Of a stretch of 64,000 bases of DNA, positions 34,051-43,043 are shown piece after piece. A program made the position numbers and the translations under genes. The DNA lies in assembly GCA_039976075.1 (NCBI GenBank), contig JBDWFY010000001.1, forward strand, positions 1,426,001-1,490,000, written 5' to 3'. Positions within the stretch are counted from its first letter, which is position 1. Each line of letters opens with the position of its first letter. Source of the DNA: JBDWFY01 sp039976075. Its GTDB lineage: Bacteria; Pseudomonadota; Alphaproteobacteria; Rhizobiales; Stappiaceae. A model generated the notes under the pieces. The model searched no databases. It was not told where the DNA came from and saw only the letters and a program-made list of their open reading frames with translations.

Positions 34051-34728
34051 ATGACCGTCCTTCACGATAAGAGATTTCCGGGGGAAAATGAGGATTACAG
34101 AACTGCTCGCAATGCGCTTCTCAGGGAAGAACTGGCGCTGGATGAGCAAGTGCAGAAAGTGGCACAGCTTCGCCGTGCCCTTCCCGCTGGCGGTAAGATC
34201 CAACAGGACTATGTTTTTGAGGAAGTTCAGCCCGATCATGGCAAAAGCGTGCATATGTCGGATCTGTTTGCACCCGGCAAGGACACCCTGTTTCTCTACA
34301 GCTTCATGTATGGTCCGGATAGCGAAGCGGTTTGTCCTTCTTGCACTTCTCTTGTGGACGGTTTCTCGGGGGTCAGCCACCATTTGAAGGACCGGATCAA
34401 CATGGCGGTGATCGCCAAAGCGCCGGTTGAGAAACTTCAAAAACTTGCCAACAGCCGGAACTGGTCCGGAATCCGGCTACTTTCCTCTTTTGGCAATTCG
34501 TATAATGAGGATTACTTTGCTGTTGGAGCAAGCGGAGGACAGATTCCCGCCGCTAACATATTCACCAAAGGAGACGATGGCATTCGTCATTTCTGGTCAG
34601 CAGAACTGCTTTATGTATCGCGTCCAGGTCATCCCCATCACGTCGATCAGATCTGGCCGATCTGGAATATTCTCGACCTGACACCGGATGGCCGGGGATC
34701 GGATTGGGAACCAAGACTGGTATATTGA
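34051..34728 (+). CDS. DUF899 family thioredoxin-like protein
   Basis: 225 residues without signal peptide. Family features are the N-terminal ARNALLREELALDEQV helix, the LFLYSFMYGPDSEAVCPSCTSLVDG segment with a CxxC at the position of the thioredoxin active site, and the FWSAELLY / HHVDQIWPIWN C-terminus. DUF899 proteins have a thioredoxin fold but no established substrate. GAGAGGAG lies before the ATG. It appears monocistronic and faces the thioesterase gene. Confidence 0.85.
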   Translation: MTVLHDKRFPGENEDYRTARNALLREELALDEQVQKVAQLRRALPAGGKIQQDYVFEEVQPDHGKSVHMSDLFAPGKDTLFLYSFMYGPDSEAVCPSCTSLVDGFSGVSHHLKDRINMAVIAKAPVEKLQKLANSRNWSGIRLLSSFGNSYNEDYFAVGASGGQIPAANIFTKGDDGIRHFWSAELLYVSRPGHPHHVDQIWPIWNILDLTPDGRGSDWEPRLVY

Positions 34729-34772
34729 CCCGTTTTTCGTGTTGACGGGCGGACTGCAGTTGAATGTCACAC

Positions 34773-35219
34773 TCAGCGATCGGGTTTTGACACGCTCATC
34801 AGCGTGAACAGTCCGGTTGCAACATGCAGCAATCTATCATCGCCAACGCTGTAAACATCCGACTGCGCAATGGTCAGGGTTCGTCCGGGTTTGACAACCC
34901 TGCCCTTCGCAACAAGCATCGGTCCCCGGGCCGGGTTAAGAAGATTGATTTTGAATTCCGTGGTAAGAACGCCATCTCCGGCGTTGAATAGCGTGAAAGC
35001 AGCATAACCTGCGGCTGAATCAGCAATGCTTGTCGTCGCACCGGCATGAAAGTAGCCGTGCTGTTGTGTCAGTTCATCTCGAAAGTTCATTTCGATATCA
35101 ATTGCGCCGAGCTCGCAACGGGAAATCCGAGCACCCAACAAAGTCATAAATTCCTGTTTGTCAAAACTGGAGCGCACACGGCTGTTCCAGTCCGGATCCC
35201 GCGCCACAAACTTCTCCAT
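34773..35219 (-). CDS. PaaI-type hotdog thioesterase
   Basis: 148 residues forming one hotdog domain. The core DELTQQHGYFHAGATTSIADSAAGYAA contains the HGG/HAG-type active-site turn and the following helix seen in PaaI thioesterases, and LTTEFKINLLNPA is the next strand. It should hydrolyse an acyl-CoA, possibly aromatic; specificity unknown. It is 112 bases downstream of mgtE on the same strand, so co-transcription is uncertain. Confidence 0.87.
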   Translation of the reverse strand: MEKFVARDPDWNSRVRSSFDKQEFMTLLGARISRCELGAIDIEMNFRDELTQQHGYFHAGATTSIADSAAGYAAFTLFNAGDGVLTTEFKINLLNPARGPMLVAKGRVVKPGRTLTIAQSDVYSVGDDRLLHVATGLFTLMSVSKPDR

Positions 35220-35251
35220 CTCGCCCCCATTTCAAAAGCTTGCCTGCCCGG

Positions 35252-35279
35252 CAGTCAGAGCCTGACAGTCAGAGCCCGC
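35252..35279. repeat. Short tandem repeat between the thioesterase gene and mgtE
   Basis: Two adjacent 14-base units (CAGTCAGAGCCTGA and CAGTCAGAGCCCGC) followed by a degraded third beginning CTGTCAGA. Only two full copies; no known role. Confidence 0.5.
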
Positions 35280-35331
35280 CTGTCAGAAAGTGTGTGTCAT
35301 CAAACGCCATCACAATCCCCGTCCGTGAACG

Positions 35332-36744
35332 TCACATTCCCAGGCCGAACCACCAGGCTGCAAGCCCAAGAAACGCGAAAAAACCAACGACATCCGTTAC
35401 TGTGGTCACAAATACGCCCGATGCAATTGCCGGATCAATATTCAGTTTATCCAGCGTTATCGGAATGAGAATACCAGCCAGCCCGGCCGCTATCATATTG
35501 ATAATCATTGCCGTTCCGATGATGCCACCGAGCGCCGGGCTGGAAAACCAGATGCCCGCAACGAGCCCAATCAGCACCGCAAACAGCAGACCGTTGAGAA
35601 CCCCGACTGACATCTCACGCAAGATGACGCGGGCTGCATTGTATCGCCCGATATCTCGTGTTGCGAGCGCGCGCACGGCAACGGTCATCGTCTGGGTGCC
35701 GGCATTTCCCCCCATGGAAGCAACAATGGGCATGAGCACCGCCAAAGCCACCATGTGCTCGATGGTCGCATCGAAAAGACCGATCACCAGAGACGCAACC
35801 ACCGCAGTTCCCAGGTTGACCGTCAGCCAGGCAAATCGCCCTTTGACCGTATCGAGGATGCTGTCAGAGATCTCCTCATCACCCACACCAGCCAATGCGC
35901 GAAAATCTTCTTCCGCTTCTTCTTCCAGAACATCGAGAATGTCATCGACTGTCAAAACACCGACCAAACGGTCGGACTCATCTACAACTGCCGCCGAGAC
36001 GAGATTGTACCGCTCAAACTGGCGGGCAACATCTTCCTGATCTTCCGTCGCTCTGATCGGTTCGGCCGTTTCCTTGAGTATCTTTGTAATTTTGCGTCCG
36101 CGCTTGGAACGCAGCAATTTGTCCAGTGGCACAGAGCCCAGCAACCGGAACGCAGGGTCGACCACGAATATCTCGAAAAAAGACTCCGGAAGCTCCTTTT
36201 CAACACGCATGTAGTCGATCGTCTGTCCGACTGTCCAAAACGGTGGAATGGCGATGAAATCGGTCTGCATCAGGCGTCCGGCGCTCTCCTCCGGATAGTC
36301 CAGTGAGCGTTGCAGCTGCACACGATCGGTGAGCGGTATCTGTTCAAGAATCGCGTCCTGATCCGCCTGATCAAGGTCTTCCAGAATGAAGACAGCATCA
36401 TCAGACTCAAGTTCGCTGATTCCTTCGGCAACATCCTGAGCCGGCATTTCCTCAAGAATGGCCGCACGGATTGCCTCATCGAGCTCCGTGAGAGCGGCAA
36501 AATCAAAACTGTCGCCCAACAGCCGGACAAGACCGGGACGTTCATCCACTTGCAACGCTTCGATCAGATCTCCCAGATCCGCTTCATGAAGCGGTTCCGT
36601 GAGAGCCAGCAATTCTGTCTGATCACCTTTGCCGATGGCAACTTGAACGCTCTCGACAAATTCATGCGCAAGTCCGCCATCCTCCGCGCGCGGCGCTGGA
36701 ACATAGGCATCGATTTCCTGCTCTATGGTATCCTGCTCGTTCAA
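35332..36744 (-). CDS. mgtE: Magnesium transporter MgtE
   Basis: 470 residues with the standard MgtE layout: an acidic N-domain (repeated Glu/Asp helices, about 35-150), tandem CBS domains (TDFIAIPPFWTVGQTIDYM and VDESDRLVGVLTVDDILDVL) and five membrane helices starting near residue 315 with AVLMPIVASMGGNAGTQTMTV, the ion-selective stretch. Cytoplasmic Mg2+ closes the pore through the CBS/N domains. The only possible start is TTG at 36744, since an in-frame stop lies two codons upstream. Confidence 0.95.
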   Translation of the reverse strand: MNEQDTIEQEIDAYVPAPRAEDGGLAHEFVESVQVAIGKGDQTELLALTEPLHEADLGDLIEALQVDERPGLVRLLGDSFDFAALTELDEAIRAAILEEMPAQDVAEGISELESDDAVFILEDLDQADQDAILEQIPLTDRVQLQRSLDYPEESAGRLMQTDFIAIPPFWTVGQTIDYMRVEKELPESFFEIFVVDPAFRLLGSVPLDKLLRSKRGRKITKILKETAEPIRATEDQEDVARQFERYNLVSAAVVDESDRLVGVLTVDDILDVLEEEAEEDFRALAGVGDEEISDSILDTVKGRFAWLTVNLGTAVVASLVIGLFDATIEHMVALAVLMPIVASMGGNAGTQTMTVAVRALATRDIGRYNAARVILREMSVGVLNGLLFAVLIGLVAGIWFSSPALGGIIGTAMIINMIAAGLAGILIPITLDKLNIDPAIASGVFVTTVTDVVGFFAFLGLAAWWFGLGM

Positions 36745-37002
36745 TTTTCACTCGGCTCCAAGTGGCGCGCAGCATTGGACAGTAGTGTCTGAACATCTAC
36801 CGGCTGAAGGGCTTGATGCCAACGGAAATCAGGATCAAATCAGCTCCGTTTCCGTTCCTTCACCATCAAATTCAGCCACTCAGTCAGTATTTGCCTTGCA
36901 CCCATCCCGATTTGACGGTGAGATCCATATCACCATTTGTACTTGAAGCATGCCCATAAGATTTTGTACGGTTCGGCGCACCCCATGCTGAGAGACGTGT
37001 AC

Positions 37003-39126
37003 ATGCACCGTTTTATGCACAACTTACGTGATGGTACCGCAGTTGAACTTTCAATATTTCGCTGTCGGCAAACCGCGCTGTTCTTCTGGATCTTCCTGAC
37101 ATTCTGTTTTGCTATTCCCAATCTCGCTGTCGCACAGAAGAAATTGGCACTTGTTCTTGGCAATGACGCCTATCAGAACGTGGCCCCGCTCGCCAAAGCC
37201 ATCAACGATGCCCGATCCGTGGCTACGACGATGCAGCAACTGGGGTTCGAAGTCAGTCTGGGAGAAAATTTAACCCGTAGCGACATGAGTCGCGCTCTGC
37301 TCGATTTCGACCAGAAAATCCAGCCCGGTGACACTGCGCTGTTCTTTTTCGCAGGCCACGGGATCGAAATCACCGGAAGAAACTATCTGCTGCCCATCGA
37401 TGTACCCGCAGCCGGACCAGGTCAGGAATCGCTGGTTGAAGACGCGGCCTTCGCCGCCGACAGGATTGTCGATCGTCTGCAACAGCGCGGCGCACGCACT
37501 TCCATTCTCGTACTGGATGCCTGCCGGGACAATCCATTTCCGAAAAAAGGGACACGAGCGCTGGGCACATCGCGCGGATTGACCCGCATGGCGCCACCCG
37601 AAGGCGTGTTCGTTCTTTACTCGGCGGGCACGCAACAGGCCGCACTGGATACGCTCGGGACCGGCGATCCGAACCCCAATTCCATCTTCACCCGTTCCTT
37701 TGTCGAAACGGTCAAACAACCGGGACTTTCGCTGATCGATATCGCTAAAAAAACCCAGGTCGACGTCCGGAACCTGGCTCGAAGCGTCGGTCACCAACAA
37801 ACGCCAGCCTATTACGATCAGATTATCGGCGACGTTTATCTTGCAGGTGAAGCTGTACAGACGGCAGCGCTCCCGGCGGCAGGTGCAGTAACGCCAACCA
37901 CCACGACCACCGCTGAGCGCAATCTTCCCCCGGCAACAGATATCACCCAAATAGCGAAGGGGTTTGCCAGTTTGTCACAGACCGGCGGACCAGTCTCTGC
38001 GCCAACCAGACCGGAGCAGTATTATCACAACGCGCGGGTCTTCGAAGCACGTGGAGACGCTTTTTCAGCCCGACGCGCCTATCGGGCGCTGCTGGAATTC
38101 GATCTTGATGTAATCGATCCACATTTACGATTTCGCCGGATCCTGAGGGCTCAGGATGGTCGCGCCGATGCGAGATCGGAATACGGAAAACTCCGCAACA
38201 GATACAAGGCGCCCGCCGTGGCGTTGGCATATGCCCTGCAGTTTGACGGCGAAAGGCGCCGGGAAAAGCTCGCCGAATTTATCCAGAACAATCCCGATTA
38301 CGGACCTGCCTATTTTTTACTTTCTCAAGAATATTCCGAAGATAGTCTTGGTCATCAGGCGATTGCCGACAAACGCAATCAGTATGAAAATCTTGAAGCC
38401 TTTTTACGGGCAGATGAAGAAGGATCACTGACTCAGTACTTTCTGGATCAATCTGTGCTGGGCGAATGGCTCGATGACGCACGCAGGCAACTTGAGCTCC
38501 TGTCGCCGGTTATTGCCCGCATCGCCGCTCCGACGATGCAATTCATGCGGCACAATACCGGATGGATAGCCAATATCGCCGTGCCCGAAGCTGCACAATC
38601 CATCTCATACAGGATTGGCAATCAGGGCGCCTTCAGGCAAACACCAAAAAATACGTATGTTGACCAACGTACCGGCGAAAAGATGCCGCAGACGCATTTC
38701 GAAATGAAACCCAACACTGCTCCCGGTCCGATATTCGTCAAATACACGGATGCCAACGGGCAGGAAAACGGCCCGTTTGAAATCATGTTCAATCCGGGTC
38801 TGGAGCTACCGACCGGAGACAAAAACACTCTTGAGCAGACATCGACCGGATGGCTGAGCTTTCGCGATTATGATGGCAAAGTACTGCTTTATACAACGCA
38901 TCTGCAAAGCTATGCCTGCGGCATAAAGGAGGCTTACTACGGATTGGATGGCGCTTCTGTTTCAACGAAAATATCGATCAACAATTGTAATACAGACAAT
39001 CCCCATGCGGTCGATACCGACAATCAGGATCTCTATTTTTCAGTTCCTCAAACGACAAAAATGGTGGCTGTGAAATTGGTTTATTTCGATGGTACTGAAT
39101 CGGAAGTCGTTACATTTGAACGCTAG
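37003..39126 (+). CDS. Secreted caspase-family (peptidase C14) protein with TPR-like middle
   Basis: About 707 residues. An N-terminal signal peptide (hydrophobic TALFFWIFLTFCFAIP, ending before AVAQKK) leads to a caspase p20 domain with the catalytic His in FFFAGHGIE (His119) and Cys in LVLDACRDNPF (Cys174). A Thr/Ala/Pro linker is followed by helical TPR-like repeats (about 315-450) and a C-terminal beta-rich region. Secreted bacterial caspase-like proteins of this type are common in Rhizobiales; substrates are unknown. I chose ATG 37003 (GAGAG eight bases upstream); 36985 and 37015 are alternatives. Confidence 0.87.
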   Translation: MHRFMHNLRDGTAVELSIFRCRQTALFFWIFLTFCFAIPNLAVAQKKLALVLGNDAYQNVAPLAKAINDARSVATTMQQLGFEVSLGENLTRSDMSRALLDFDQKIQPGDTALFFFAGHGIEITGRNYLLPIDVPAAGPGQESLVEDAAFAADRIVDRLQQRGARTSILVLDACRDNPFPKKGTRALGTSRGLTRMAPPEGVFVLYSAGTQQAALDTLGTGDPNPNSIFTRSFVETVKQPGLSLIDIAKKTQVDVRNLARSVGHQQTPAYYDQIIGDVYLAGEAVQTAALPAAGAVTPTTTTTAERNLPPATDITQIAKGFASLSQTGGPVSAPTRPEQYYHNARVFEARGDAFSARRAYRALLEFDLDVIDPHLRFRRILRAQDGRADARSEYGKLRNRYKAPAVALAYALQFDGERRREKLAEFIQNNPDYGPAYFLLSQEYSEDSLGHQAIADKRNQYENLEAFLRADEEGSLTQYFLDQSVLGEWLDDARRQLELLSPVIARIAAPTMQFMRHNTGWIANIAVPEAAQSISYRIGNQGAFRQTPKNTYVDQRTGEKMPQTHFEMKPNTAPGPIFVKYTDANGQENGPFEIMFNPGLELPTGDKNTLEQTSTGWLSFRDYDGKVLLYTTHLQSYACGIKEAYYGLDGASVSTKISINNCNTDNPHAVDTDNQDLYFSVPQTTKMVAVKLVYFDGTESEVVTFER

Positions 39127-39178
39127 TGGTCGTCTCTGATCGAGAGGCGTTTCATGATCCCGTGTTCAGTGCCTACTT

Positions 39179-39207
39179 AAAAAAGCAGGGTGTACTCACC
39201 CCGCTTT
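39179..39207 (-). terminator. Terminator of minCDE
   Basis: An 11-bp stem (one G-U pair) with a 4-base loop overlaps the last codons and stop of minE and is followed by six T on the minus strand. Confidence 0.8.
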
Positions 39208-39492
39208 GAGATGTGGTTCGTATCCGGCTGCCAGAGGACTTTCCTTGGCTGGCAGTTCAATATCAATACCCAGAATGGCAATTCCATTGTCGCGTTCCAT
39301 CTCGACACGGACTTTGTCCGCCTCGATATTGATGCGTTTACCAACGGCAATCAGGATATCTTCCTTCAGTTGGGCGATTAGCGTCCCATCTCCCCCGTCA
39401 GACATGCGTTCATGGGACAGAAGTATCTTTAACCGCTCATGAGCGACGGAAGCCGTACTCGGTTTCCGCGCAAAGAATGAAAATGGATTCAT
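39196..39492 (-). CDS. minE: Cell division topological specificity factor MinE
   Basis: 98 residues. The MinD-binding helix lies near residues 13-31 (SVAHERLKILLSHERM) and the dimerisation part follows (LKEDILIAVGKRINIEADKV). MinE displaces MinC from MinD and drives pole-to-pole oscillation. Its start overlaps the minD stop by four bases. It ends within the operon terminator. Confidence 0.97.
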   Translation of the reverse strand: MNPFSFFARKPSTASVAHERLKILLSHERMSDGGDGTLIAQLKEDILIAVGKRINIEADKVRVEMERDNGIAILGIDIELPAKESPLAAGYEPHLKAG

Positions 39493-40304
39493 GCTGCTCT
39501 CCGGCGAAATATCTTGTTGAAGAGACCTGTACCCTCATTCGGGATAGTGACTGGTATTTCTGCTCCTTCTAGCCGTTTGGCAGCTTGCTGGTATGCCTTT
39601 GCCGGCGCACTGTCTTCACTGGCAATGGTAACCGGCGCCCCGATATTCGAGGCCCGCAGCACTTCCTTGCTCTCTGGTACGATGCCGATCAACGGAATGG
39701 ACAAAATGTCGAGAATATCCTCGACGGGCAGCATATCACCGGTTTTTGCGCGTGCCCGGTCATACCGGGTAATCAGGAGATGCTTCGGCATATTCTCACC
39801 GCGCTCGGCGACTTCGGTTTTCGAATCGAGCAATCCGATAATCCGATCACAATCCCGAACGGAACTCACTTCGGGATTGGATACAACCACCGCTTTATCT
39901 GCGAACCGCATAGCCAGAGATGCGCCCCGCTCGATGCCTGCCGGGCTGTCGCAGATCACCCAGTCAAAATTCGATCTCAACTCGCTGATTACGCTCGCCA
40001 CACCATCCTCGGTCAGCGCATCCTTGTCCCGCGTCTGAGACGCCGGAAGCAGATACAGCGAATCGAGTCGCTTATCGCGAACCAGCGCCTGCTGGATTTT
40101 CGCTTCGCCCCGAACCACGTTTACAAGATCAAAGACAACCCGACGTTCCGCGCCCATTACCAGGTCCAGATTGCGTAAGCCAACATCAAAATCTATTGCA
40201 CAAACCCGGTCGCCATTTGCGGCAAGAGCTGCCGCCAATGCGGCTGTCGACGTCGTTTTGCCAACACCACCTTTGCCGGACGTTACAACAATTACTGTGG
40301 CCAT
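39489..40304 (-). CDS. minD: Septum site-determining ATPase MinD
   Basis: 271 residues. Deviant Walker A SGKGGVGKTT at 9-18, switch DFDVGLRNLDLVMG, Walker B-like DWVICDSPAGIE, and a C-terminal amphipathic membrane-targeting helix (LFNKIFRR). It recruits MinC to the membrane and positions the division site. Middle gene of minCDE. Confidence 0.98.
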   Translation of the reverse strand: MATVIVVTSGKGGVGKTTSTAALAAALAANGDRVCAIDFDVGLRNLDLVMGAERRVVFDLVNVVRGEAKIQQALVRDKRLDSLYLLPASQTRDKDALTEDGVASVISELRSNFDWVICDSPAGIERGASLAMRFADKAVVVSNPEVSSVRDCDRIIGLLDSKTEVAERGENMPKHLLITRYDRARAKTGDMLPVEDILDILSIPLIGIVPESKEVLRASNIGAPVTIASEDSAPAKAYQQAAKRLEGAEIPVTIPNEGTGLFNKIFRRRAA

Positions 40305-40328
40305 TTTGTTTATCCTGTTTTTATACGA

Positions 40329-41060
40329 TCAGAGGTTCACGATAATCAGGTCTTCAAACTCGAGCTGAATCTGAACCGATTTTTTCAGGTGGTCGGGACC
40401 GATGTCTTCGGCGGTTTTGTAAAGACCGTTGATAGCAACCAGTTCCGCATCCAGTTTGCTGCAGAATATGCGAGCGTTATCAGCCCCCGTCGTCCCTGCC
40501 ATCGCCCGTCCGCGCAAGGCTCCATAGACGTGTACGGATCCACCGGCGATCACTTCCGCACCTGAAGACACCGAACCGATAATTGTGACATCTCCGTCAG
40601 GGAATACGATGGACTGCCCGGAGCGAACAGGCTGGTCGATCAGTAGCCCAGAAGTCTGCCGCGCCTTGGGTTCCGGTTCTCGTGGTGTAAAAGGTTTTCG
40701 AGGTGAAGACTTCCGAGCCTTATCCTCCGCCGGGTCAAAATCGCCAGCCGACCGCCCTCCAGTGATAACCGGAGGCATGCCCGGACCAAGGGTTGTTTCT
40801 GAAATACCTTCGATGCCCATCACCTGGATACCCCGTTCGCCCAACAGCGCGAGCAATTCAGGAAAATCAATCGACTCGGCATTGGGGCTGGAGCAGTCAA
40901 GGACGATCGGTCGTCCAACGAAAAAACCGGGAGACCGGCTCAATATCCGATCGACCTCAGCCAGCCAGCTGCCGATCGGAAGATCTGGCGTCAAGACCAT
41001 CGCGAGGAAGGACTTGCCGCGAAAGCGCATCTTCTGCCTTTGTTTTACTGCTATTGTCAT
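40329..41060 (-). CDS. minC: Septum site-determining protein MinC
   Basis: 243 residues. The N-terminal FtsZ-inhibiting domain (about 1-100) and a long Pro/Arg/Ser linker (about 105-140) precede the C-terminal beta-helical MinD-binding domain starting LLIDQPVRSGQSIVFPDGDVT and containing GGSVHVYGALRGRAMAG. First gene of the operon; a CtrA-like box lies 39 bases upstream. Confidence 0.96.
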   Translation of the reverse strand: MTIAVKQRQKMRFRGKSFLAMVLTPDLPIGSWLAEVDRILSRSPGFFVGRPIVLDCSSPNAESIDFPELLALLGERGIQVMGIEGISETTLGPGMPPVITGGRSAGDFDPAEDKARKSSPRKPFTPREPEPKARQTSGLLIDQPVRSGQSIVFPDGDVTIIGSVSSGAEVIAGGSVHVYGALRGRAMAGTTGADNARIFCSKLDAELVAINGLYKTAEDIGPDHLKKSVQIQLEFEDLIIVNL

Positions 41061-41098
41061 GAGTTCGGCTTCCGCTCTTAATACTCCCTTTACGATGC

Positions 41099-41113
41099 TT
41101 AATGTTCATTAAC
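41099..41113. promoter_or_regulatory. CtrA-like box upstream of minC
   Basis: TTAA-N6-TTAAC, one base shorter than the alphaproteobacterial CtrA consensus (TTAA-N7-TTAAC), 39 bases upstream of minC. CtrA control of min genes has been reported in rhizobia. A further GTTAACC lies near 41177. Only suggestive, because the area is AT-rich. Confidence 0.4.
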
Positions 41114-41500
41114 GAATGGTTACCAAATCCTTGATAACTCGACGTAATTCTAAGATTATTCTTTATATTACAATGCGTTAACCATATTCATGAGCTGTTA
41201 ATATTTTTTACGCCCACACAATTTCCGCAAGTTGGGCTTCAAGTAGCCACACAAACCGCCTCAATTCGCCCAAGACCCTAACAATCTCTTAACGAATCCG
41301 CAGTGAACACTGCAGATTGCGAGAATCAGCGGTTTCTCATTTCGCACCAATTCTCTGCGAAAGAACCCCTTTTTCGGCTTTGGGGGCGGCAATTTGACCG
41401 ACCGCAATAAATTGCCACATTCAGATGGACAAGGTAGATCATCTGAAATCTCGGCAGCGGATGTTTGATGTTTTACCACCTGCGGAACAAGGATTTGAGC
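41114..41500. other. Intergenic region upstream of minC and the small secreted Cys-rich protein
   Basis: About 390 bases between divergent genes. AT-rich up to about 41280, with several TTAA motifs. I saw no RNA gene and no ORF with protein-like composition. Confidence 0.4.
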
Positions 41501-41851
41501 ATGGCCGTCGGCTTCTATTATGCCGTCGCCATCTTGCTGTTCTGGTTCGCGCATCCCGCTGCCGCCGCGACGGGCACGCCGCGGGGCTTTGAATCCGCCC
41601 ACGCGCTTTCGCCCTACGCAGCCTTATCGCTATGCATCAACAATGGAACAGTTGAAGCGGACCACGAAAGTGAGCATTGCGACTTTTGCCGTCTGACGAC
41701 GGGCCGTACCGTTCCCACACTGCCTGAAGATATCGGGCATCTGTACGCTTTCCATCGGCTGTTCCAGACCGTGCCTCAATCGGTGAGCAAGGAAAAACTG
41801 GTGCAACGGTGTGGCTTCGGCCCCCGATCCCCTCCCCTGAGCAACAGCTGA
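41501..41851 (+). CDS. Small secreted Cys/His protein (DUF2946-like)
   Basis: 116 residues. A signal peptide (MAVGFYYAVAILLFWFAHPAAA) is followed by a short mature part with two cysteines in the motif HCDFCRL, the arrangement seen in DUF2946 proteins, which are often near copper genes. AAGGA is seven bases before the ATG at 41501. The next gene downstream encodes a copper chaperone, supporting a role in metal handling. Family assignment is tentative. Confidence 0.6.
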   Translation: MAVGFYYAVAILLFWFAHPAAAATGTPRGFESAHALSPYAALSLCINNGTVEADHESEHCDFCRLTTGRTVPTLPEDIGHLYAFHRLFQTVPQSVSKEKLVQRCGFGPRSPPLSNS

Positions 41852-42069
41852 CCAACAACCGCAATCCGCTGGCAGTCCAATAACTGCCTGGTAGCCAAAA
41901 CGGGACCTTGGTCAGCAAACAGATCTTTTGCAGAGAATGGGTGATTTACGCTCGAGCCATGCTCATATCGGCCCTGCCCTGTGAATTCCCATTTCTATTC
42001 AAAATCCGGTTCATCAACCACGGTAGATTCAATGCCGTTTTTCGTACCCGAACGTAAGCGAGTTACAAA

Positions 42070-42621
42070 ATGTTCAAAAGCACAACAAAACTTATCCTTG
42101 CCCTGACAGTCACCGGCGTCATGACGCTGAGTTCCTATGCAAGCGAATTCAAGGCCGGTGACCTGACCCTTACGGATCCCTTTAGCCGGGCAACACCTGC
42201 CGCTGCGCCTGTGGCCGGGGGTTTTGTCACCATATCAAATGGCGGATCTGAGCCGGACAGGTTGGTTAGTGGAAGCGCACCGTTTGCGGGAGTGGTTGAA
42301 ATTCACCAGACCAGCATGGAAGGCGATGTCATGAAAATGCAAAAAGTTGAAGACGGCATCGTTATCCCCGCCGGAGAGACCGTGGCTCTAAAGCCCGGCA
42401 GTTATCACATCATGTTCATGAAACTGCAGGAGCCGCTCAAAGAAGGTGAAACCCGCAAGGCGACACTGGTGTTTGAAAAAGCCGGGCCGGTCGAGATTGA
42501 ATTCTCTGTGCTGGCCCTTGGTGCCAAAGGTGCTCACGCCGATCATGGTGATGCCAAGAAAATGGATCACAGTGCACACGGCAAAAAAGATGACCATGTA
42601 GAGCACAAGAAGACCAACTGA
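42070..42621 (+). CDS. Copper chaperone PCu(A)C with His-rich tail
   Basis: 183 residues. A signal peptide (about 1-24) and a cupredoxin-like PCu(A)C domain with the copper ligands: His and Met in VEIHQTSMEGDVMKM, His and Met in GSYHIMFMKL. The tail from about residue 158 is rich in His, Asp and Lys (six His in about 26 residues). PCu(A)C delivers Cu(I) in the periplasm to the CuA or CuB centres of cytochrome oxidase. Followed by a GC-rich hairpin. Confidence 0.92.
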   Translation: MFKSTTKLILALTVTGVMTLSSYASEFKAGDLTLTDPFSRATPAAAPVAGGFVTISNGGSEPDRLVSGSAPFAGVVEIHQTSMEGDVMKMQKVEDGIVIPAGETVALKPGSYHIMFMKLQEPLKEGETRKATLVFEKAGPVEIEFSVLALGAKGAHADHGDAKKMDHSAHGKKDDHVEHKKTN

Positions 42622-42631
42622 CCTCAAACAA

Positions 42632-42658
42632 CAACCCCCGCCTGTGAGGCGGGGGTTG
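42632..42658 (+). terminator. GC-rich hairpin after the PCu(A)C gene
   Basis: CAACCCCCGCC-TGTGA-GGCGGGGGTTG, an 11-bp stem about 10 bases after the stop codon. There is no T run, so termination would rely on the stem alone. Confidence 0.6.
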
Positions 42659-42766
42659 AAACTGCTTCAAAACAGTTTCAAGCGTTCGACCAGGAAAACA
42701 GCCGCAAGCAACAGCAGCGGCTCTGGAATCACCGAGCGCCCTGTTTCATTCATCTACAAAGAATAA

Positions 42767-42853
42767 TGGTGCGGTCGAGAAGACTCGAACTTCCACCCGT
42801 GTTACCGGACAGCGACCTCAACGCTGCGCGTCTACCAATTCCGCCACGACCGC
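42767..42853 (-). tRNA. tRNA-Leu (anticodon GAG)
   Basis: On the minus strand the sequence begins GCGGTCGTGGCGGAATTGG and ends CGACCGC with discriminator A and an encoded CCA. The anticodon arm is CAGCG-TTGAGGT-CGCTG, giving anticodon GAG, which reads CUC/CUU. A long variable arm and TTCGAGTCTTC T arm agree with class II tRNA-Leu. Confidence 0.97.
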
Positions 42854-43043
42854 ATTAGAGCAGATTTCGCAATCGCCGGATCGCGTGAAATGCCCAAGGA
42901 TTTATATTAGCGCGTATCCTTTTCGCAAAGGTTCTTCGACCTTTCCTGAATACGCTGTAGTTCCAAATCTGCCGAAGTACCCGGCAGCGGGCCTCCGTTT
43001 AACAAAACGGCTTCGATGGTGCAAGAGCTGTTTCGTTGAGAAT

